Shown here: in pieces, positions 14,381 to 23,448 of the stretch
Position numbering within the stretch: the stretch's first letter is position 1
Layout of the letters: each line of letters begins with the position of its first letter
Source: Anaerotruncus colihominis
Lineage (GTDB): Bacteria; Bacillota; Clostridia; Oscillospirales; Ruminococcaceae
DNA: 64,000 bases
Reading direction: 5' to 3'
Assembly (NCBI RefSeq): GCF_010206195.1
Contig: NZ_VIQT01000021.1
Location: 62,001-126,000 of the forward strand
Program-made: the position numbers and the translations under genes
Notes under the pieces: generated by a model
Told to the model about the DNA's origin: nothing
What the model saw: the letters and a program-made list of their open reading frames with translations, nothing else
Databases searched by the model: none

Positions 14381-16162
14381 TTAAACGCAGAAGCCGAAGC
14401 AAACGCCACGCGTGTCCCCGATGACCATCTCGTGGGGGGGTGGGGTGCTACCATCGCGGTTCGCATAGCAGAAACCGTTTCCGTTATACACGTCAGGAGA
14501 ACGCGTCCACCAGGTATTGCCAGACCCTGTACCGTTGGCAAGTCTTTTGGCCCTATTCGCGGCGGTTGCAAAGTAGCTGTACTGCGCGCCCTCATTTCCA
14601 GCTGAATAGCCTTTTGCGCCGAAGATTTCCCACACAGAGAAGAGGAACAGCTTCATTGCATTTGTGTTAATAACGGTACTCACCTTACCGGCCGATGTCT
14701 TCTTGTTGACCATCTTAATAACGGCCTGCAGGTCAGAGGGCAGGCTGTTTAACAGAGTACTTTGCAGCCACGAGTACATAGTTGAACTGATAAAACTGTT
14801 GCGGCCCGAATCAGAACCATTCATCTGGCGGGTCGTCTTCATCAGGTTTTTCAGACCGAAGGTGATACCCGCCTTGCCGCCAGACTGTAAGTCGTCGTGA
14901 TTAAAGCCCATAATAGCGAGCGTCAGCGTCTCGCCGCCCACGACAATGTCCTTTGTATCGCCGACCTTCCAGATGGAAGACGCCTTGCCTGCCGCGGACG
15001 CCTCGGCAATCTGCGCCCAACTGTTCGCCGCAAGCGTAGGGTTATACATCTGCACCGTCACAGCACAGGTCTTATTGGCAGGGGCGTTGTGGTTTGTGCC
15101 CGCCGCAACCTTAACCGTAATTGTGGCGCTGCCGGTCGCCTTCGCGGTGACGGTGATTGTAGTACCGTTCACGCTGCAAACGGCAATGCTTGTATTGCCG
15201 GAAGTCGCGGTAACAGCGCCGTTGCCGGCGCGGGTAACGACAATGGTACCGGTGAGATTTCCGGAGCCGAGCGACAGACTTGTTTTATTCAGGGACAGAC
15301 TGCCTGCGGCTTTGGCAATACTCCATGTCACGCTCTTAGCCGTGACTGTGCCGTCGCTCCATCTGTAATTTGCTTTGGGCGTAAAAGCTGCGGTATAACT
15401 TCCGGCATTTGTTCCGGAGATCGTACTGCCGATGGTCATTTTATTTGCGTCGTAGCCGTTCCACGACGGGGACTGCGCCGAGCCGGAATAGGTCAGGCTG
15501 CCGCTTTGCGTTGGCACGGCAATACTCGCCCGGCCAATGCTCCATGTCACGCTCTTAGCCGTGGTCGTGCCGTCGCTCCACTTGTAGTTTGCTTTGGGCG
15601 TAAAGGTTGCGGTATAGGCGCCTGCGTTTACAGCAGTAGTCGTGCCGCCGATGGCCAGGGCGTTCGGGTCGTAGCTGTTCCAGGCCGGAGACAGCGACGC
15701 GCCTGTATAGGTTAAGCTGCCGCTTTGCGTCGGAACTGAGTTGATGGTAAAGAGCATATCGGTGACGGCCTGCAAAGCGTCGTCAGCGGTACGCTGGGCG
15801 GTCTTCGCCATTCTCGCAGTAACGTCGATTGCGTCCTGAACATTGGTAGCGCCGAGCTTTTCAGTGTCGGTGTAGCCAATATCCCGGGCAGCCGCGCCAT
15901 GCGGATTCCCGTTCGCCTGGCTATGCTCATAGGCGGTTTTGCCGTGGTCGCCCCGATAAGCGGTATCGCTTGTTTCGCCGAGCTCCAGGTCAGAGCCGGA
16001 CTCGGGAAGCTGTTCCAGGGGGATTTTTCCAGCCTCGTCAAGATCAGCTTTTTTAAGAAGCGCGCCCTCAAGCAGGTCCATATTTTCGTTGATGTCTGCA
16101 ATGTCTGCAAAGTCCTCAGGCGCCGGCTTTTTCAGCTTGTATTTTTCTGTATAAGAAGCCAT
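14381..16162 (-). CDS. Large tail fibre with Ig-like repeats and DUF6273-like C-terminus
   Basis: A 593-residue protein. Residues 1-140 form a helical stalk that begins KYKLKKPAPEDFADI and includes NPHGAAARDIGY, typical of phage fibres. Two repeats of about 75 residues follow, each with VPTQSGSLTY, NAGAYTATFTPKANYKWSDG or a close variant, and TAKSVTWSI (Ig-like MBG type). Next comes a Big2-like domain (SLSLNKTSLSLGSG to about residue 375). The last 210 residues match the DUF6273 pattern with FGLKNLM, WLQSTLLNSLP and NTWWTRSPDV, ending RGVCFGFCV; this is probably the ligand-binding head. The start abuts the stop of the YmfQ-like gene. It is likely the main side or tip fibre. Confidence 0.8.
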   Translation of the reverse strand: MASYTEKYKLKKPAPEDFADIADINENMDLLEGALLKKADLDEAGKIPLEQLPESGSDLELGETSDTAYRGDHGKTAYEHSQANGNPHGAAARDIGYTDTEKLGATNVQDAIDVTARMAKTAQRTADDALQAVTDMLFTINSVPTQSGSLTYTGASLSPAWNSYDPNALAIGGTTTAVNAGAYTATFTPKANYKWSDGTTTAKSVTWSIGRASIAVPTQSGSLTYSGSAQSPSWNGYDANKMTIGSTISGTNAGSYTAAFTPKANYRWSDGTVTAKSVTWSIAKAAGSLSLNKTSLSLGSGNLTGTIVVTRAGNGAVTATSGNTSIAVCSVNGTTITVTAKATGSATITVKVAAGTNHNAPANKTCAVTVQMYNPTLAANSWAQIAEASAAGKASSIWKVGDTKDIVVGGETLTLAIMGFNHDDLQSGGKAGITFGLKNLMKTTRQMNGSDSGRNSFISSTMYSWLQSTLLNSLPSDLQAVIKMVNKKTSAGKVSTVINTNAMKLFLFSVWEIFGAKGYSAGNEGAQYSYFATAANRAKRLANGTGSGNTWWTRSPDVYNGNGFCYANRDGSTPPPHEMVIGDTRGVCFGFCV

Positions 16163-16711
16163 TCAGGGAAGCACCTCCTCTTTGATTTCTCTCCACGTAA
16201 ACGCATTGAGTGCGCCCCAAGTAAACGGCTTTACTTTTACCCATGTGTTATAGATAATTTCGACCGTAAACGCCATATTGCACGGCAGGACGCGCTCAAG
16301 CATTTCACTGATAATTTCCGCCTGCTTTTTTACTGTGAGCGCCACTTTGACGTTGACCGTAAAGACTGATGTAATTACGACTAGCGTGTATCCATCCGGC
16401 CCGCAGACGCCGTCCAGCATCAGGCGCAGCGTCCGCTCGGTAAACGGGAGCTGTTCATTGAGCCGGGCCAGAACCGCCGCCCGCCGCGCTTCCACGCTGT
16501 CAGTCCCGCGCGGCCGGATTCCAAGCATCCTCTCCCACCGTGCAAGCCCCTGTTCGTTTGCATACCGGACAAACAGCGCGTCCAGCACCGTTTTCCACGC
16601 GTCCCACAACCCAGCCACTGCGGGCTGTTCGCCCTCCATGACCGCCTGCATCTCGCGCGTTTGCTGTAGTACCGGTGGAAGATAATCGATCAGTTTCCTA
16701 TCCAACCACAT
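16163..16711 (-). CDS. YmfQ/XkdU family baseplate protein
   Basis: A 182-residue protein of the YmfQ/DUF2313 family, the wedge-tip protein that follows the gpJ-like baseplate gene in PBSX-type tails. It starts MWLDRKLIDYLPPVLQQTRE, has the helical core WDAWKTVLDALFVRYANEQG and ends with a beta-rich domain. ATG 16711 overlaps the end of the upstream gene by 14 bases; a longer frame upstream is coincident with that gene. A truncated second copy lies at 13195-13614, so the baseplate-to-fibre module was duplicated. Confidence 0.78.
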   Translation of the reverse strand: MWLDRKLIDYLPPVLQQTREMQAVMEGEQPAVAGLWDAWKTVLDALFVRYANEQGLARWERMLGIRPRGTDSVEARRAAVLARLNEQLPFTERTLRLMLDGVCGPDGYTLVVITSVFTVNVKVALTVKKQAEIISEMLERVLPCNMAFTVEIIYNTWVKVKPFTWGALNAFTWREIKEEVLP

Positions 16712-17762
16712 CACCCCGCACCGGTATCTCATCCGCCCCAAGCGTTTTATTTCCCTGTACGCCGTCAAGCGCCGTATCGCCCACATCGATCACGCCGTCC
16801 AATTCCAACAGGCGCGTTTCAATCTGCGACACACGCACAACCAGCGCGTCCGAACCAGCCCACTGCTTTGCAAGCTCCTGGAAATACGCGTCAATTGCCT
16901 GCTCCGCATACGGCCTGACATCCTCAAACACCCAGCCCTCCTGCAAGGTCAGGCTGATTTTCACATCGATGCGCGCCGCCGTTACGCCGTCCACCGTCAC
17001 TGTGTGCCCAATCGGCGCGATGCCGTGCCCCTGCCCGGACGAACCCTTTGGGTCAAGCGCCTCCTGTACCGCATCGATCAGCGTCTGTTTGGGCGGCGCA
17101 AAGGTGCTGTCGATGACCACAACGCGCACGCTGCCGCCGCCGTTCCAAACGGGATACACCTTGCAGCCGCCCACGCCGGCAATCGCGCCCACCTTATCCA
17201 GATAGTCCTGTACGTTTCCCCCGAACGCCTGCGACCGGAATGACGTAAGGTATCGCTTGCGCAGATGCTCCGTGTCCTCCTCATCCTCGCCGGGGATCAA
17301 AAGCTCCACAAGCTGCGCTTTCGTCAGGCCTGCGACGTATTCAATCGGTATCAGCCGCCCCGAAAGCGTGTTGCCGGTTTCGCCCGGCGTCTCGCATTCC
17401 AGCCGCGCGTCTGTCTCCGAGATGCTTTCCGTCAGGACATAGTTCAGACCCTCCAGGGAAAAGCGCGTGCCCACCGGCGGCGTCTTATTGAACTGTCCGC
17501 GCCACACCGCCGCGGTCGCCGGATACGGATGCATCCCGCGCTCGGCGCACCGCCGAATCAGAAAATCGCGCGACTGTGTGTCCGCGAACGCCTCGTCGAG
17601 CACGCTGTCCGCCATGATATACAGATTTGTCAGCTCAACGGCCGCCGGCGCCAGGGCGCTGAACAAAATCGACGCCGTGCGCGTATCCACCTCCGGCCGT
17701 CCTTCGACAGCCACGGCCATCATGCGCCGCAGAATCGCTTCATACGTCTGTTCCTCAAACAT
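16698..17762 (-). CDS. Baseplate J/gp47 family protein (XkdT-like)
   Basis: A 354-residue baseplate wedge protein of the gpJ/gp47 family. Features are the N-terminal MFEEQTYEAILRRMMAVAVE, the FLIRRCAERGMHPYPATAAV segment, a beta domain with GTRFSLEGLNYVL, and the GEDEEDTEHLRKRYLTSFRS motif that marks the family, followed by AFGGNVQDY. It would join the hub to the fibres in a contractile tail. Start and stop overlap or abut the neighbours, as expected in a tightly packed tail operon. Confidence 0.92.
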   Translation of the reverse strand: MFEEQTYEAILRRMMAVAVEGRPEVDTRTASILFSALAPAAVELTNLYIMADSVLDEAFADTQSRDFLIRRCAERGMHPYPATAAVWRGQFNKTPPVGTRFSLEGLNYVLTESISETDARLECETPGETGNTLSGRLIPIEYVAGLTKAQLVELLIPGEDEEDTEHLRKRYLTSFRSQAFGGNVQDYLDKVGAIAGVGGCKVYPVWNGGGSVRVVVIDSTFAPPKQTLIDAVQEALDPKGSSGQGHGIAPIGHTVTVDGVTAARIDVKISLTLQEGWVFEDVRPYAEQAIDAYFQELAKQWAGSDALVVRVSQIETRLLELDGVIDVGDTALDGVQGNKTLGADEIPVRGDVVG

Positions 17763-18161
17763 TCAAACCGCCACCTCCTTGTCCGCCTTTACATCGCCGA
17801 AGACCGTCGATACTGTAAAGGTACAGCTCACCTGATTGCGTGAAACTGTAAACGAAAAGCCGTCCACCGCCGTGACCCGGTCGTCCCACATAAGCGCCTC
17901 CCGGATACGCCGCTTTAATTCCGACTGTACATAATCGGGCGGCCGGCCGATCAAATCGCCTGTTTCAATCCCGTAATCCCACCCGTAGATCAGGTATTGA
18001 TACCGCTCGGTCGACAGGATCAGGTAAATCGCCTGCATCATCGCGTCTTTTTCGTCCGTCGTCCCGGCAATCGTCCCCACGCTGGTATTCAGCTTCCAGG
18101 TCCGGCTTGCCCGCCGCGTTCCTGTCCTCAAGTTTTCAAATCCGCCTGTTGCCGGCAGCAT
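17763..18161 (-). CDS. DUF2634 (XkdS-like) baseplate protein
   Basis: A 132-residue protein equivalent to XkdS, related to the gp25 lysozyme-like baseplate wedge proteins. The segment AMMQAIYLILSTERYQYLIY, followed by GWDYGIETGDLIGRP, is typical. It is immediately followed by the gpJ-like gene with no spacing, and sits in the usual XkdR-XkdS-XkdT order. Confidence 0.88.
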   Translation of the reverse strand: MLPATGGFENLRTGTRRASRTWKLNTSVGTIAGTTDEKDAMMQAIYLILSTERYQYLIYGWDYGIETGDLIGRPPDYVQSELKRRIREALMWDDRVTAVDGFSFTVSRNQVSCTFTVSTVFGDVKADKEVAV

Positions 18162-18167
18162 TCCCCA

Positions 18168-18524
18168 TCACCTCACACGATCCAGTATGTAATACTGCTG
18201 CCCGCCCTGCACGCGCAGCAAGGCAACCCTTTCACCGGGCGCAAGCCCCATCAGCACTTCAAACGTTTTTTTCCCCTCATACGCGTGCCTGTGCCCTTCC
18301 GCTTCCTCTGTCTCGTGCCGCACCTGCATCTCAACTGAAAAATTGCTTACGAGTGAAGAAAGCGCAAGCTGCGCAGGACCGAGCACGAGCTTTTCATCTA
18401 CCTGCACCTGCAAGGGAGCGACGCCCAGCACTGTGCCATAGCACAGCGAACTGGGCTTCTGTCCTTCCACCGCACCGATCGCCAGCCGGCGCAGAGCGGC
18501 GGCGAGGTCCGTTTCGTTATACAT
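18168..18524 (-). CDS. DUF2577 (XkdR-like) tail protein
   Basis: A 118-residue protein of the XkdR/DUF2577 family, located between the gpD-like hub protein and DUF2634, its usual place. It contains SLCYGTVLGVAPLQVQVDEK and ends with GERVALLRVQGGQQYYILDR, the OB-like pattern of these proteins. The start overlaps the upstream gene by eight bases. Confidence 0.85.
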   Translation of the reverse strand: MYNETDLAAALRRLAIGAVEGQKPSSLCYGTVLGVAPLQVQVDEKLVLGPAQLALSSLVSNFSVEMQVRHETEEAEGHRHAYEGKKTFEVLMGLAPGERVALLRVQGGQQYYILDRVR

Positions 18525-19476
18525 TGATCTCCCCTCCCCTAAGCGTCAAATCCATCGTATGAAACTGCGTGTCAAATTTGTGGCTGACCTTTTCAACCAC
18601 CATATAATTGCTCACCGTGACATCCCCCAGCTTCATGCGCACGACCACAGACGAACCGCCGCGCACACGCACGTCGCCAAGCGCCCCCTTGACCGTCAGG
18701 CTGCGGGCCGTGCGGTTATAAAGCTGGAGCAGCGCCGCCGCTTTTGCCTCGGCGTTCTCATCCTTCTGAACCTTCTCAAAGTATTGCAGCACGCCCCACC
18801 GTTCAATGTTTCCGGCGTCACGCGCGCCGGTGACCTCGCGCCGGCCGGCGTCCTGATTGTCATAGACCAGACTGATCTGATTGTATGTATCAGAATCGAT
18901 GCTGGCCGTGTAATTGTAACCGGACGCCGTCTGCGCGTCGACGAGCAAGTCAAGCTTCATGTTTTCGATGTCGCGCAGCGTCAGCTTGCCGCATTCATCA
19001 TAGAGGACAAACAGCCGTCCCGTGTTCTGGAGCGTCAGATCGAGCGCCGACAGGATGATGTCAAACAGCGACCGGTTGTCCTCCACACGGTTGCCGATCA
19101 CCCACTTTGTGTCCTCCAGCACCCCTTTTTGAAGCATATAGTCGTCTGCGATCATCTCCACGACCTGTGTTGCCGTCAGGTTTTCATAAATATAAATGTC
19201 CTTGTTTTTCAGGTAGCGCAGCTGATCATACGCCGTCATTTTGACCTGGCCGTCCTGATCGTACTGCCGTGAGAACAAAAAACCGGAAAAAACCTCCGTC
19301 CCATCGACGGTCAGTTGTACGCGGTTGCCCTCCTCCACTTTAAGCGCGCTGTCGTCGATGGCAGTAAACGTAAGCTTTCCGGGCGCGCCGCGCCGTTCCA
19401 GATTGAGTGAAACCGCCCCTTCGACCGCCGGCTCATAGTAAAGGCCGCCGTTGCGAATCAACAGCTTTACATCCAT
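18517..19476 (-). CDS. Tail hub protein, XkdQ/YqbQ-like
   Basis: A 319-residue protein homologous to XkdQ, the gpD/gp27-like hub of contractile tails. It begins MDVKLLIRNGGLYYEPAVEG and has the internal ATQVVEMIADDYML, SLFDIILSALDLTL and GKLTLRDIENM segments of that family. It follows the LysM protein and precedes XkdR, as in Bacillus PBSX. It acts at the inner baseplate, around the tail spike. Confidence 0.88.
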   Translation of the reverse strand: MDVKLLIRNGGLYYEPAVEGAVSLNLERRGAPGKLTFTAIDDSALKVEEGNRVQLTVDGTEVFSGFLFSRQYDQDGQVKMTAYDQLRYLKNKDIYIYENLTATQVVEMIADDYMLQKGVLEDTKWVIGNRVEDNRSLFDIILSALDLTLQNTGRLFVLYDECGKLTLRDIENMKLDLLVDAQTASGYNYTASIDSDTYNQISLVYDNQDAGRREVTGARDAGNIERWGVLQYFEKVQKDENAEAKAAALLQLYNRTARSLTVKGALGDVRVRGGSSVVVRMKLGDVTVSNYMVVEKVSHKFDTQFHTMDLTLRGGEINV

Positions 19477-19489
19477 AGCGCCGCCCCCT

Positions 19490-20167
19490 TTAAGCCGCGG
19501 GCAGCTTGAGGACCTGTCCCGGATAAATCGTATATTTCGGGTTGCCCGTACCCTCGTTGCCCTTATCTATAACGGATTGATTGAGGCGATATACCTCCGG
19601 ATAGCGGCTGCCGTCCCCAAGATACCGCTGCGCGATGTTCCACAGGCAGTCGCCTGCAACCACCGTGTGCGTCCCCGCCGATGGCGGATTGTCGCCCGGC
19701 CGGGGCGCGCCGCTGTCCGGCGGGGTCAGCAAATCGTCCGGCACCGGGATGGTCTTGGTTCCATACGGCCGGTATTCCTTCAGCTTTAAGCCAGCTATCA
19801 CGTCAAACCCCTCGCCCGCGTCCTCCTTGAGCGTGTAGTCCTCCAACGAAACCCGGATATTTGTATCGAACAGCATCCGTCCGCCCGGCAATGTACGTGT
19901 AATGATCAGCCGAAACGGCTTTCTTCTTTCCTTGAGCGTCTCAAGCCGGTCGATGTACGACGCCGCGTCATCATCGCGCGCAAACGGATAGGATGTCTGC
20001 GGCAGCCGCATATCAAACGACAGTTCCATCAGTCCGGGCGTCTTGAGCACATTGATCTCGTCGCCGTTGATGAGGCTGTAGGTCTTGTTTTGATTTCCGA
20101 TCTGCGCTTGCAGCCTGCCGGGCGTCACCGGCAATTGTACGCCATCCAGGTAAAATGTATACGGCAT
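19490..20167 (-). CDS. LysM-domain tail protein (XkdP-like)
   Basis: A 225-residue protein. The N-terminal 150 residues match the gp53-like region of XkdP (MPYTFYLDGVQLPVTPGRLQ, ETLKERRKPFRLIITRTLPG). A C-terminal LysM domain, THTVVAGDCLWNIAQRYLGD to PGQVLKLPAA, binds peptidoglycan or stabilises the hub. It directly follows the tape measure gene with no gap. The assignment is strong from both sequence and order. Confidence 0.9.
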   Translation of the reverse strand: MPYTFYLDGVQLPVTPGRLQAQIGNQNKTYSLINGDEINVLKTPGLMELSFDMRLPQTSYPFARDDDAASYIDRLETLKERRKPFRLIITRTLPGGRMLFDTNIRVSLEDYTLKEDAGEGFDVIAGLKLKEYRPYGTKTIPVPDDLLTPPDSGAPRPGDNPPSAGTHTVVAGDCLWNIAQRYLGDGSRYPEVYRLNQSVIDKGNEGTGNPKYTIYPGQVLKLPAA

Positions 20168-22306
20168 TTATGCATACACCCCTTCCACACCCATTGCCGT
20201 GCCGCTGTTGATGGCCTCTACCATGCGGTGCGTCAGCGTCTCGGCATCCAGATATGACGCCACGTTCTGCGTTACGCCGCCCATATCTACACGGATTTCC
20301 GTCGTTGTAAAACGGTTGATCGCCTCCTGCTCCGCAAGGTCGCGCATCCATTCCAGCTCCTCGTTGTTCAGATCCAATGAATCCGCTGACGCCGCCGTGT
20401 TATCGGCGATTGTTTCAAGCACCTCTCCGTACGGGTCCTCCAAATCACCAGGCCCATTGCCTGAACCGTTTGCCCCGTTACCGCCCTGTCCCTTCAGGTC
20501 AATGCCCGACGGCAGATAGCTGTTCGCCTGTGCGTTGGCATTGGCCTGGTTGCGCGCCGCTTCAATTTCGCTCTGGCGCTTCGCCGCGTTTATCAGTTCC
20601 TCCGCCTTCATTTTATCCAGCGTCCGTTCCCGCTCGGCCCTCCGGTTTTCAGCTTCCTCTGCCGCTGCATTGAGCAGCTCATTGCGTTTCTGCTTCTCTG
20701 CTTCGTTTTTCAGCATTTCTTCCGTGCCAAACGTCACATGCTGGATTGTATCAATTGATACGCCTGGAATTTTATTTAACGCTCCGATAAACTTATTAAT
20801 AATGTCAATCGCGCCGTTGATCATCCCTTGCAGAATCATCAGAATATTAGCCTTCATGTCGCCCGCTGTGTTTTGCAGATTCACAGCCATTGTCAACCAC
20901 TTCAGCGCCATCTTGTCCATCAAATTCATAACCCAAAAAACGCCTGTAAAAAACGCAATTTTAATTACTCCCCAAACAGATAACAGCACATTTTTTACCA
21001 TCAGCCATGCAACCTGTATCCCGCCGACGGACTGTATCCACGCGTAAATCAGAGTGATTACAATGCCAATAGCAGTTGCAATCATCAGGATTGGATTTGA
21101 TTTCAATGCAGCGAATAAATCTTTGAACGCTCCGCTTGCCAACCATGATTTCGCCTCCATAATGCTGGAAAGAATCGTGTATGCTTGAAACGCCGCTACA
21201 ACGCCAAAGATCACCGGAATCAAAATCTCCGCGTGCTGCGCAAGCCCGCTAATCGCCCCCAAAACCGGCTGTAGCGCCATCAGCAATTCATCTGTCGCCG
21301 CCGTCCACACGCGCGCCCAGGTAATCGGCGTCCCGCCGAACTGCGCGTTGATCTCGTCAGACGAGGCAAGCATCGCGTTTTTAAACAGCTCCGCCGTAAG
21401 CCCGCCGCTGGCAACCAGCTTATCAAGCTCGGCCTGACCGATTCCAAACGCGTTTGACAACAGCGTGCCGATTTGAGGAATCCGCGCCTCAAGCTCGGAG
21501 AACATGTCCGCTTTGATGACGCCCGCCCCCATTGCGTTCGTCAGTTTCCCCATGACCGCCGCCTGATCCTGCTGATCCGTGCCGCCTGCGACAAACTGCT
21601 TGTTCATCAGCTCCGTAAATACGACCGCCTCCTGATTCGAGGAGAACGCGCCGCCCGCCGAGGCGCTCAGCGCGCCGGCAGTCTTTACCACCTCCGAATA
21701 GGCCGTCGCGGAATTCTGTGCGGCTGTGAACAGCATCCCTTGAAGCTGATCCGCGGTCTGCAAGCCGTCGTTCATCTGCGCAATATATGCGTTCGTCCGC
21801 GCCGTTTGGTCGGCAAGCTCCGTGGTTTTCTTGATAATCCCCCCGATCTTTTCCGCATTTTTTTTTAAAGTATCCCATTGCTTTGCCGCGCCGTCCTGTC
21901 CGCCCTCGCCCGAACCGCCGCCGGAACCGCCACCGGAATCGCCGCCTGAATCGCCGCCCGACCCGCCGTCTGAATCGCCGTCTGAATCGCCGCCTGAGCC
22001 GCCGGATTGACCGCCGATTCGGTTCAGCCGTCTTTCAAGCTCGCCGGCCAGCGCGGCCAGACGTTCATACGACGATTCGGCGGCGGACAGATCCGCTTGC
22101 TGCGCAACCCGTTCAAGCGAAGCTGCGATGCCGTCAAGCTTCGCTTGAAACGCCGCTGCCGCCGATGTGTCAAACGCACGGTCCGCCGCATCGCGGATCT
22201 TCAAAAAGCCCTGCGCCACAAGCGCCTGCGCATTTTGTATCACACCTAAAGCCGGGCTCATCGCGTCAATCAATTGTACTGTCGTTACAATCGTCGCCGT
22301 ATGCAT
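20168..22306 (-). CDS. Tail tape measure protein
   Basis: A 712-residue tape measure protein. It has an N-terminal helical region, a low-complexity Gly-Ser-Asp segment at about residues 97-135 (many GGDSG units), the tape-measure domain with AARIPQIGTLL-like ARIPQIGTLLSNAFGIGQAE, then hydrophobic segments near residues 370-440 and a helical Glu-Lys-rich tail. The length sets tail length; at roughly 1.5 Angstrom per residue it would give a tail near 100 nm, an estimate from the general rule. It sits between the chaperone and LysM genes as expected. Confidence 0.92.
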   Translation of the reverse strand: MHTATIVTTVQLIDAMSPALGVIQNAQALVAQGFLKIRDAADRAFDTSAAAAFQAKLDGIAASLERVAQQADLSAAESSYERLAALAGELERRLNRIGGQSGGSGGDSDGDSDGGSGGDSGGDSGGGSGGGSGEGGQDGAAKQWDTLKKNAEKIGGIIKKTTELADQTARTNAYIAQMNDGLQTADQLQGMLFTAAQNSATAYSEVVKTAGALSASAGGAFSSNQEAVVFTELMNKQFVAGGTDQQDQAAVMGKLTNAMGAGVIKADMFSELEARIPQIGTLLSNAFGIGQAELDKLVASGGLTAELFKNAMLASSDEINAQFGGTPITWARVWTAATDELLMALQPVLGAISGLAQHAEILIPVIFGVVAAFQAYTILSSIMEAKSWLASGAFKDLFAALKSNPILMIATAIGIVITLIYAWIQSVGGIQVAWLMVKNVLLSVWGVIKIAFFTGVFWVMNLMDKMALKWLTMAVNLQNTAGDMKANILMILQGMINGAIDIINKFIGALNKIPGVSIDTIQHVTFGTEEMLKNEAEKQKRNELLNAAAEEAENRRAERERTLDKMKAEELINAAKRQSEIEAARNQANANAQANSYLPSGIDLKGQGGNGANGSGNGPGDLEDPYGEVLETIADNTAASADSLDLNNEELEWMRDLAEQEAINRFTTTEIRVDMGGVTQNVASYLDAETLTHRMVEAINSGTAMGVEGVYA

Positions 22307-22330
22307 CCCCTCCCCTCTGAAAAATCGTGT

Positions 22331-22944
22331 TCAGCGTTTCTTGCTTCTCAGCCTCTCGGCTTCCTTTTTATCAGCCGCCGCCTTTTTGCGGATGGCCGCG
22401 ATCACAAACGCCTTTTCGCGCGCTGTCATATCCAGGAACCGGGAGGGCGGCCAGTGAAACTTATGCAGGCAGTAATACGCCACATTCGCCTCCCCGTCGC
22501 CCTCCTCAATCAGTTTTTTGCCTGTTCGGCCAGCTCCTCAATCGGCGTGAAGCCACAGACCTCCTGCGCCTTCTGAAAATAGTTGGCCGATTCTCCCGAG
22601 GTCAGCATCGCCTTGAGCAGCGCCTCGGCGCCCATCACGCCGTAGCTGTCCTGCAAGCCCTTGTCGTTGAGATTTGGGAACACCGTGCATCCCGCAGCCA
22701 TTGCCGCCAGATACCCGTTTGAATCAAACTCCTGCCGGAACTGGCTGCTCTTGCCCGGCACCTGCACCATCCGCGTAAAACGCCTGCGCAGCGCCTCGTC
22801 TTCCTCGCTCATCAGCGGCCGCAGCTCCCACAGCATGGGCTTTCCGTCCTCATCCACAAAGCGGCGCGACGCCGCAAACCTGATATTTTCGGGCTTTACC
22901 GCGTTCTGCGCCAAAAAGGCGCTGAGTCCTCCCGCCATCTTCAT
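22331..22944 (-). CDS. Tail assembly chaperone, -1 frameshift product (G-T type)
   Basis: Translation of the XkdN-like gene with a -1 shift at the heptamer A AAA AAC (22519 down to 22513) continues in a second frame for 60 codons: LIEEGDGEANVAYYCLHKFH and then WPPSRFLDMTAREKAFVIAA, ending ERLRSKKR. The total is about 204 residues. Lambda G/GT and many long-tailed phages make two chaperone forms in this way, with the longer form linking the tape measure to tail tube subunits. The second frame has no good start codon of its own, and the gene order (tube, chaperone, tape measure) is right. The shift itself is predicted. Confidence 0.75.
22510..22944 (-). CDS. Tail assembly chaperone, XkdN-like (zero-frame product)
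   Basis: A 144-residue protein of the XkdN family: GGLSAFLAQNAVKPENIRFA, RFVDEDGKPMLWELRPLMSE, and the C-terminal ESANYFQKAQEVCGFTPIEE. It is expected to coat the tape measure protein during tail assembly and not to remain in the particle. The stop TGA follows directly after the slippery GCA AAA AAC. It lies between the tube and tape measure genes. Confidence 0.85.
   Translation of the reverse strand: MKMAGGLSAFLAQNAVKPENIRFAASRRFVDEDGKPMLWELRPLMSEEDEALRRRFTRMVQVPGKSSQFRQEFDSNGYLAAMAAGCTVFPNLNDKGLQDSYGVMGAEALLKAMLTSGESANYFQKAQEVCGFTPIEELAEQAKN
22513..22519 (-). promoter_or_regulatory. Slippery heptamer A AAA AAC
   Basis: In zero frame the minus strand reads GCA AAA AAC TGA, which fits the X XXY YYZ rule exactly. 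The -1 frame is open for 60 more codons. No downstream pseudoknot was modelled. Confidence 0.75.
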
Positions 22945-22956
22945 CCGTCCTTTCTC

Positions 22957-23433
22957 TTACTGCATACCTTCCAGCACTGTAAATTTCTCCGGGATTTCAA
23001 AGTCCTCAAAGGTGAAATCCATTTCCTCATCAAGATACTCCGCGTCCGCGTCGAACTTGGCCAGGATACCGCCGTCCACATTGCAGTCGCGCAGAATCAC
23101 CGTCTGCCGTCCCGAAGCGGAAGTTGCATCCTCGTTTGTGATCTGGATGTCGAAATAGACATCCGCCCCCGTCTGCTTGTAGCGGTACAGCAGCTCCCTG
23201 AACAGCGATGTATTGTAATGGAACGTTGCGCTGCCGGTGCCCTTCCAGCCGGCCGCTTTATTGCCGCGGCCGGGTTTTCCAAGGATCGGCACCTCGCTTT
23301 TGATCTTCTCAACCTTTGCCTCCAGGTTGATTGCCTGCATAAAGCAGTATCTATTACCGTCAATCGTGACATAGCATTCCGCCAAAGCCGCGCTGACAGT
23401 ATCCTTCGCATGCATAATCGGCCTGTCAATCAT
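22957..23433 (-). CDS. Tail tube protein (XkdM-like)
   Basis: A 158-residue inner tube protein. It has TVSAALAECYVTIDGNRYCF, the conserved ILGKPGRGNKAAGWKGTGSA segment and FRELLYRYKQTG, all characteristic of the XkdM tube family. It directly follows the sheath gene, as in all contractile tails of this type. It polymerises around the tape measure. Confidence 0.92.
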   Translation of the reverse strand: MIDRPIMHAKDTVSAALAECYVTIDGNRYCFMQAINLEAKVEKIKSEVPILGKPGRGNKAAGWKGTGSATFHYNTSLFRELLYRYKQTGADVYFDIQITNEDATSASGRQTVILRDCNVDGGILAKFDADAEYLDEEMDFTFEDFEIPEKFTVLEGMQ

Positions 23434-23448
23434 CTGTCATCCTCCTTT

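Noticed and set aside
14381-16162. Diversity-generating retroelement target
   Set aside because: The C-terminal fold could be a target type, but no reverse transcriptase, template repeat or accessory gene is seen in the window.
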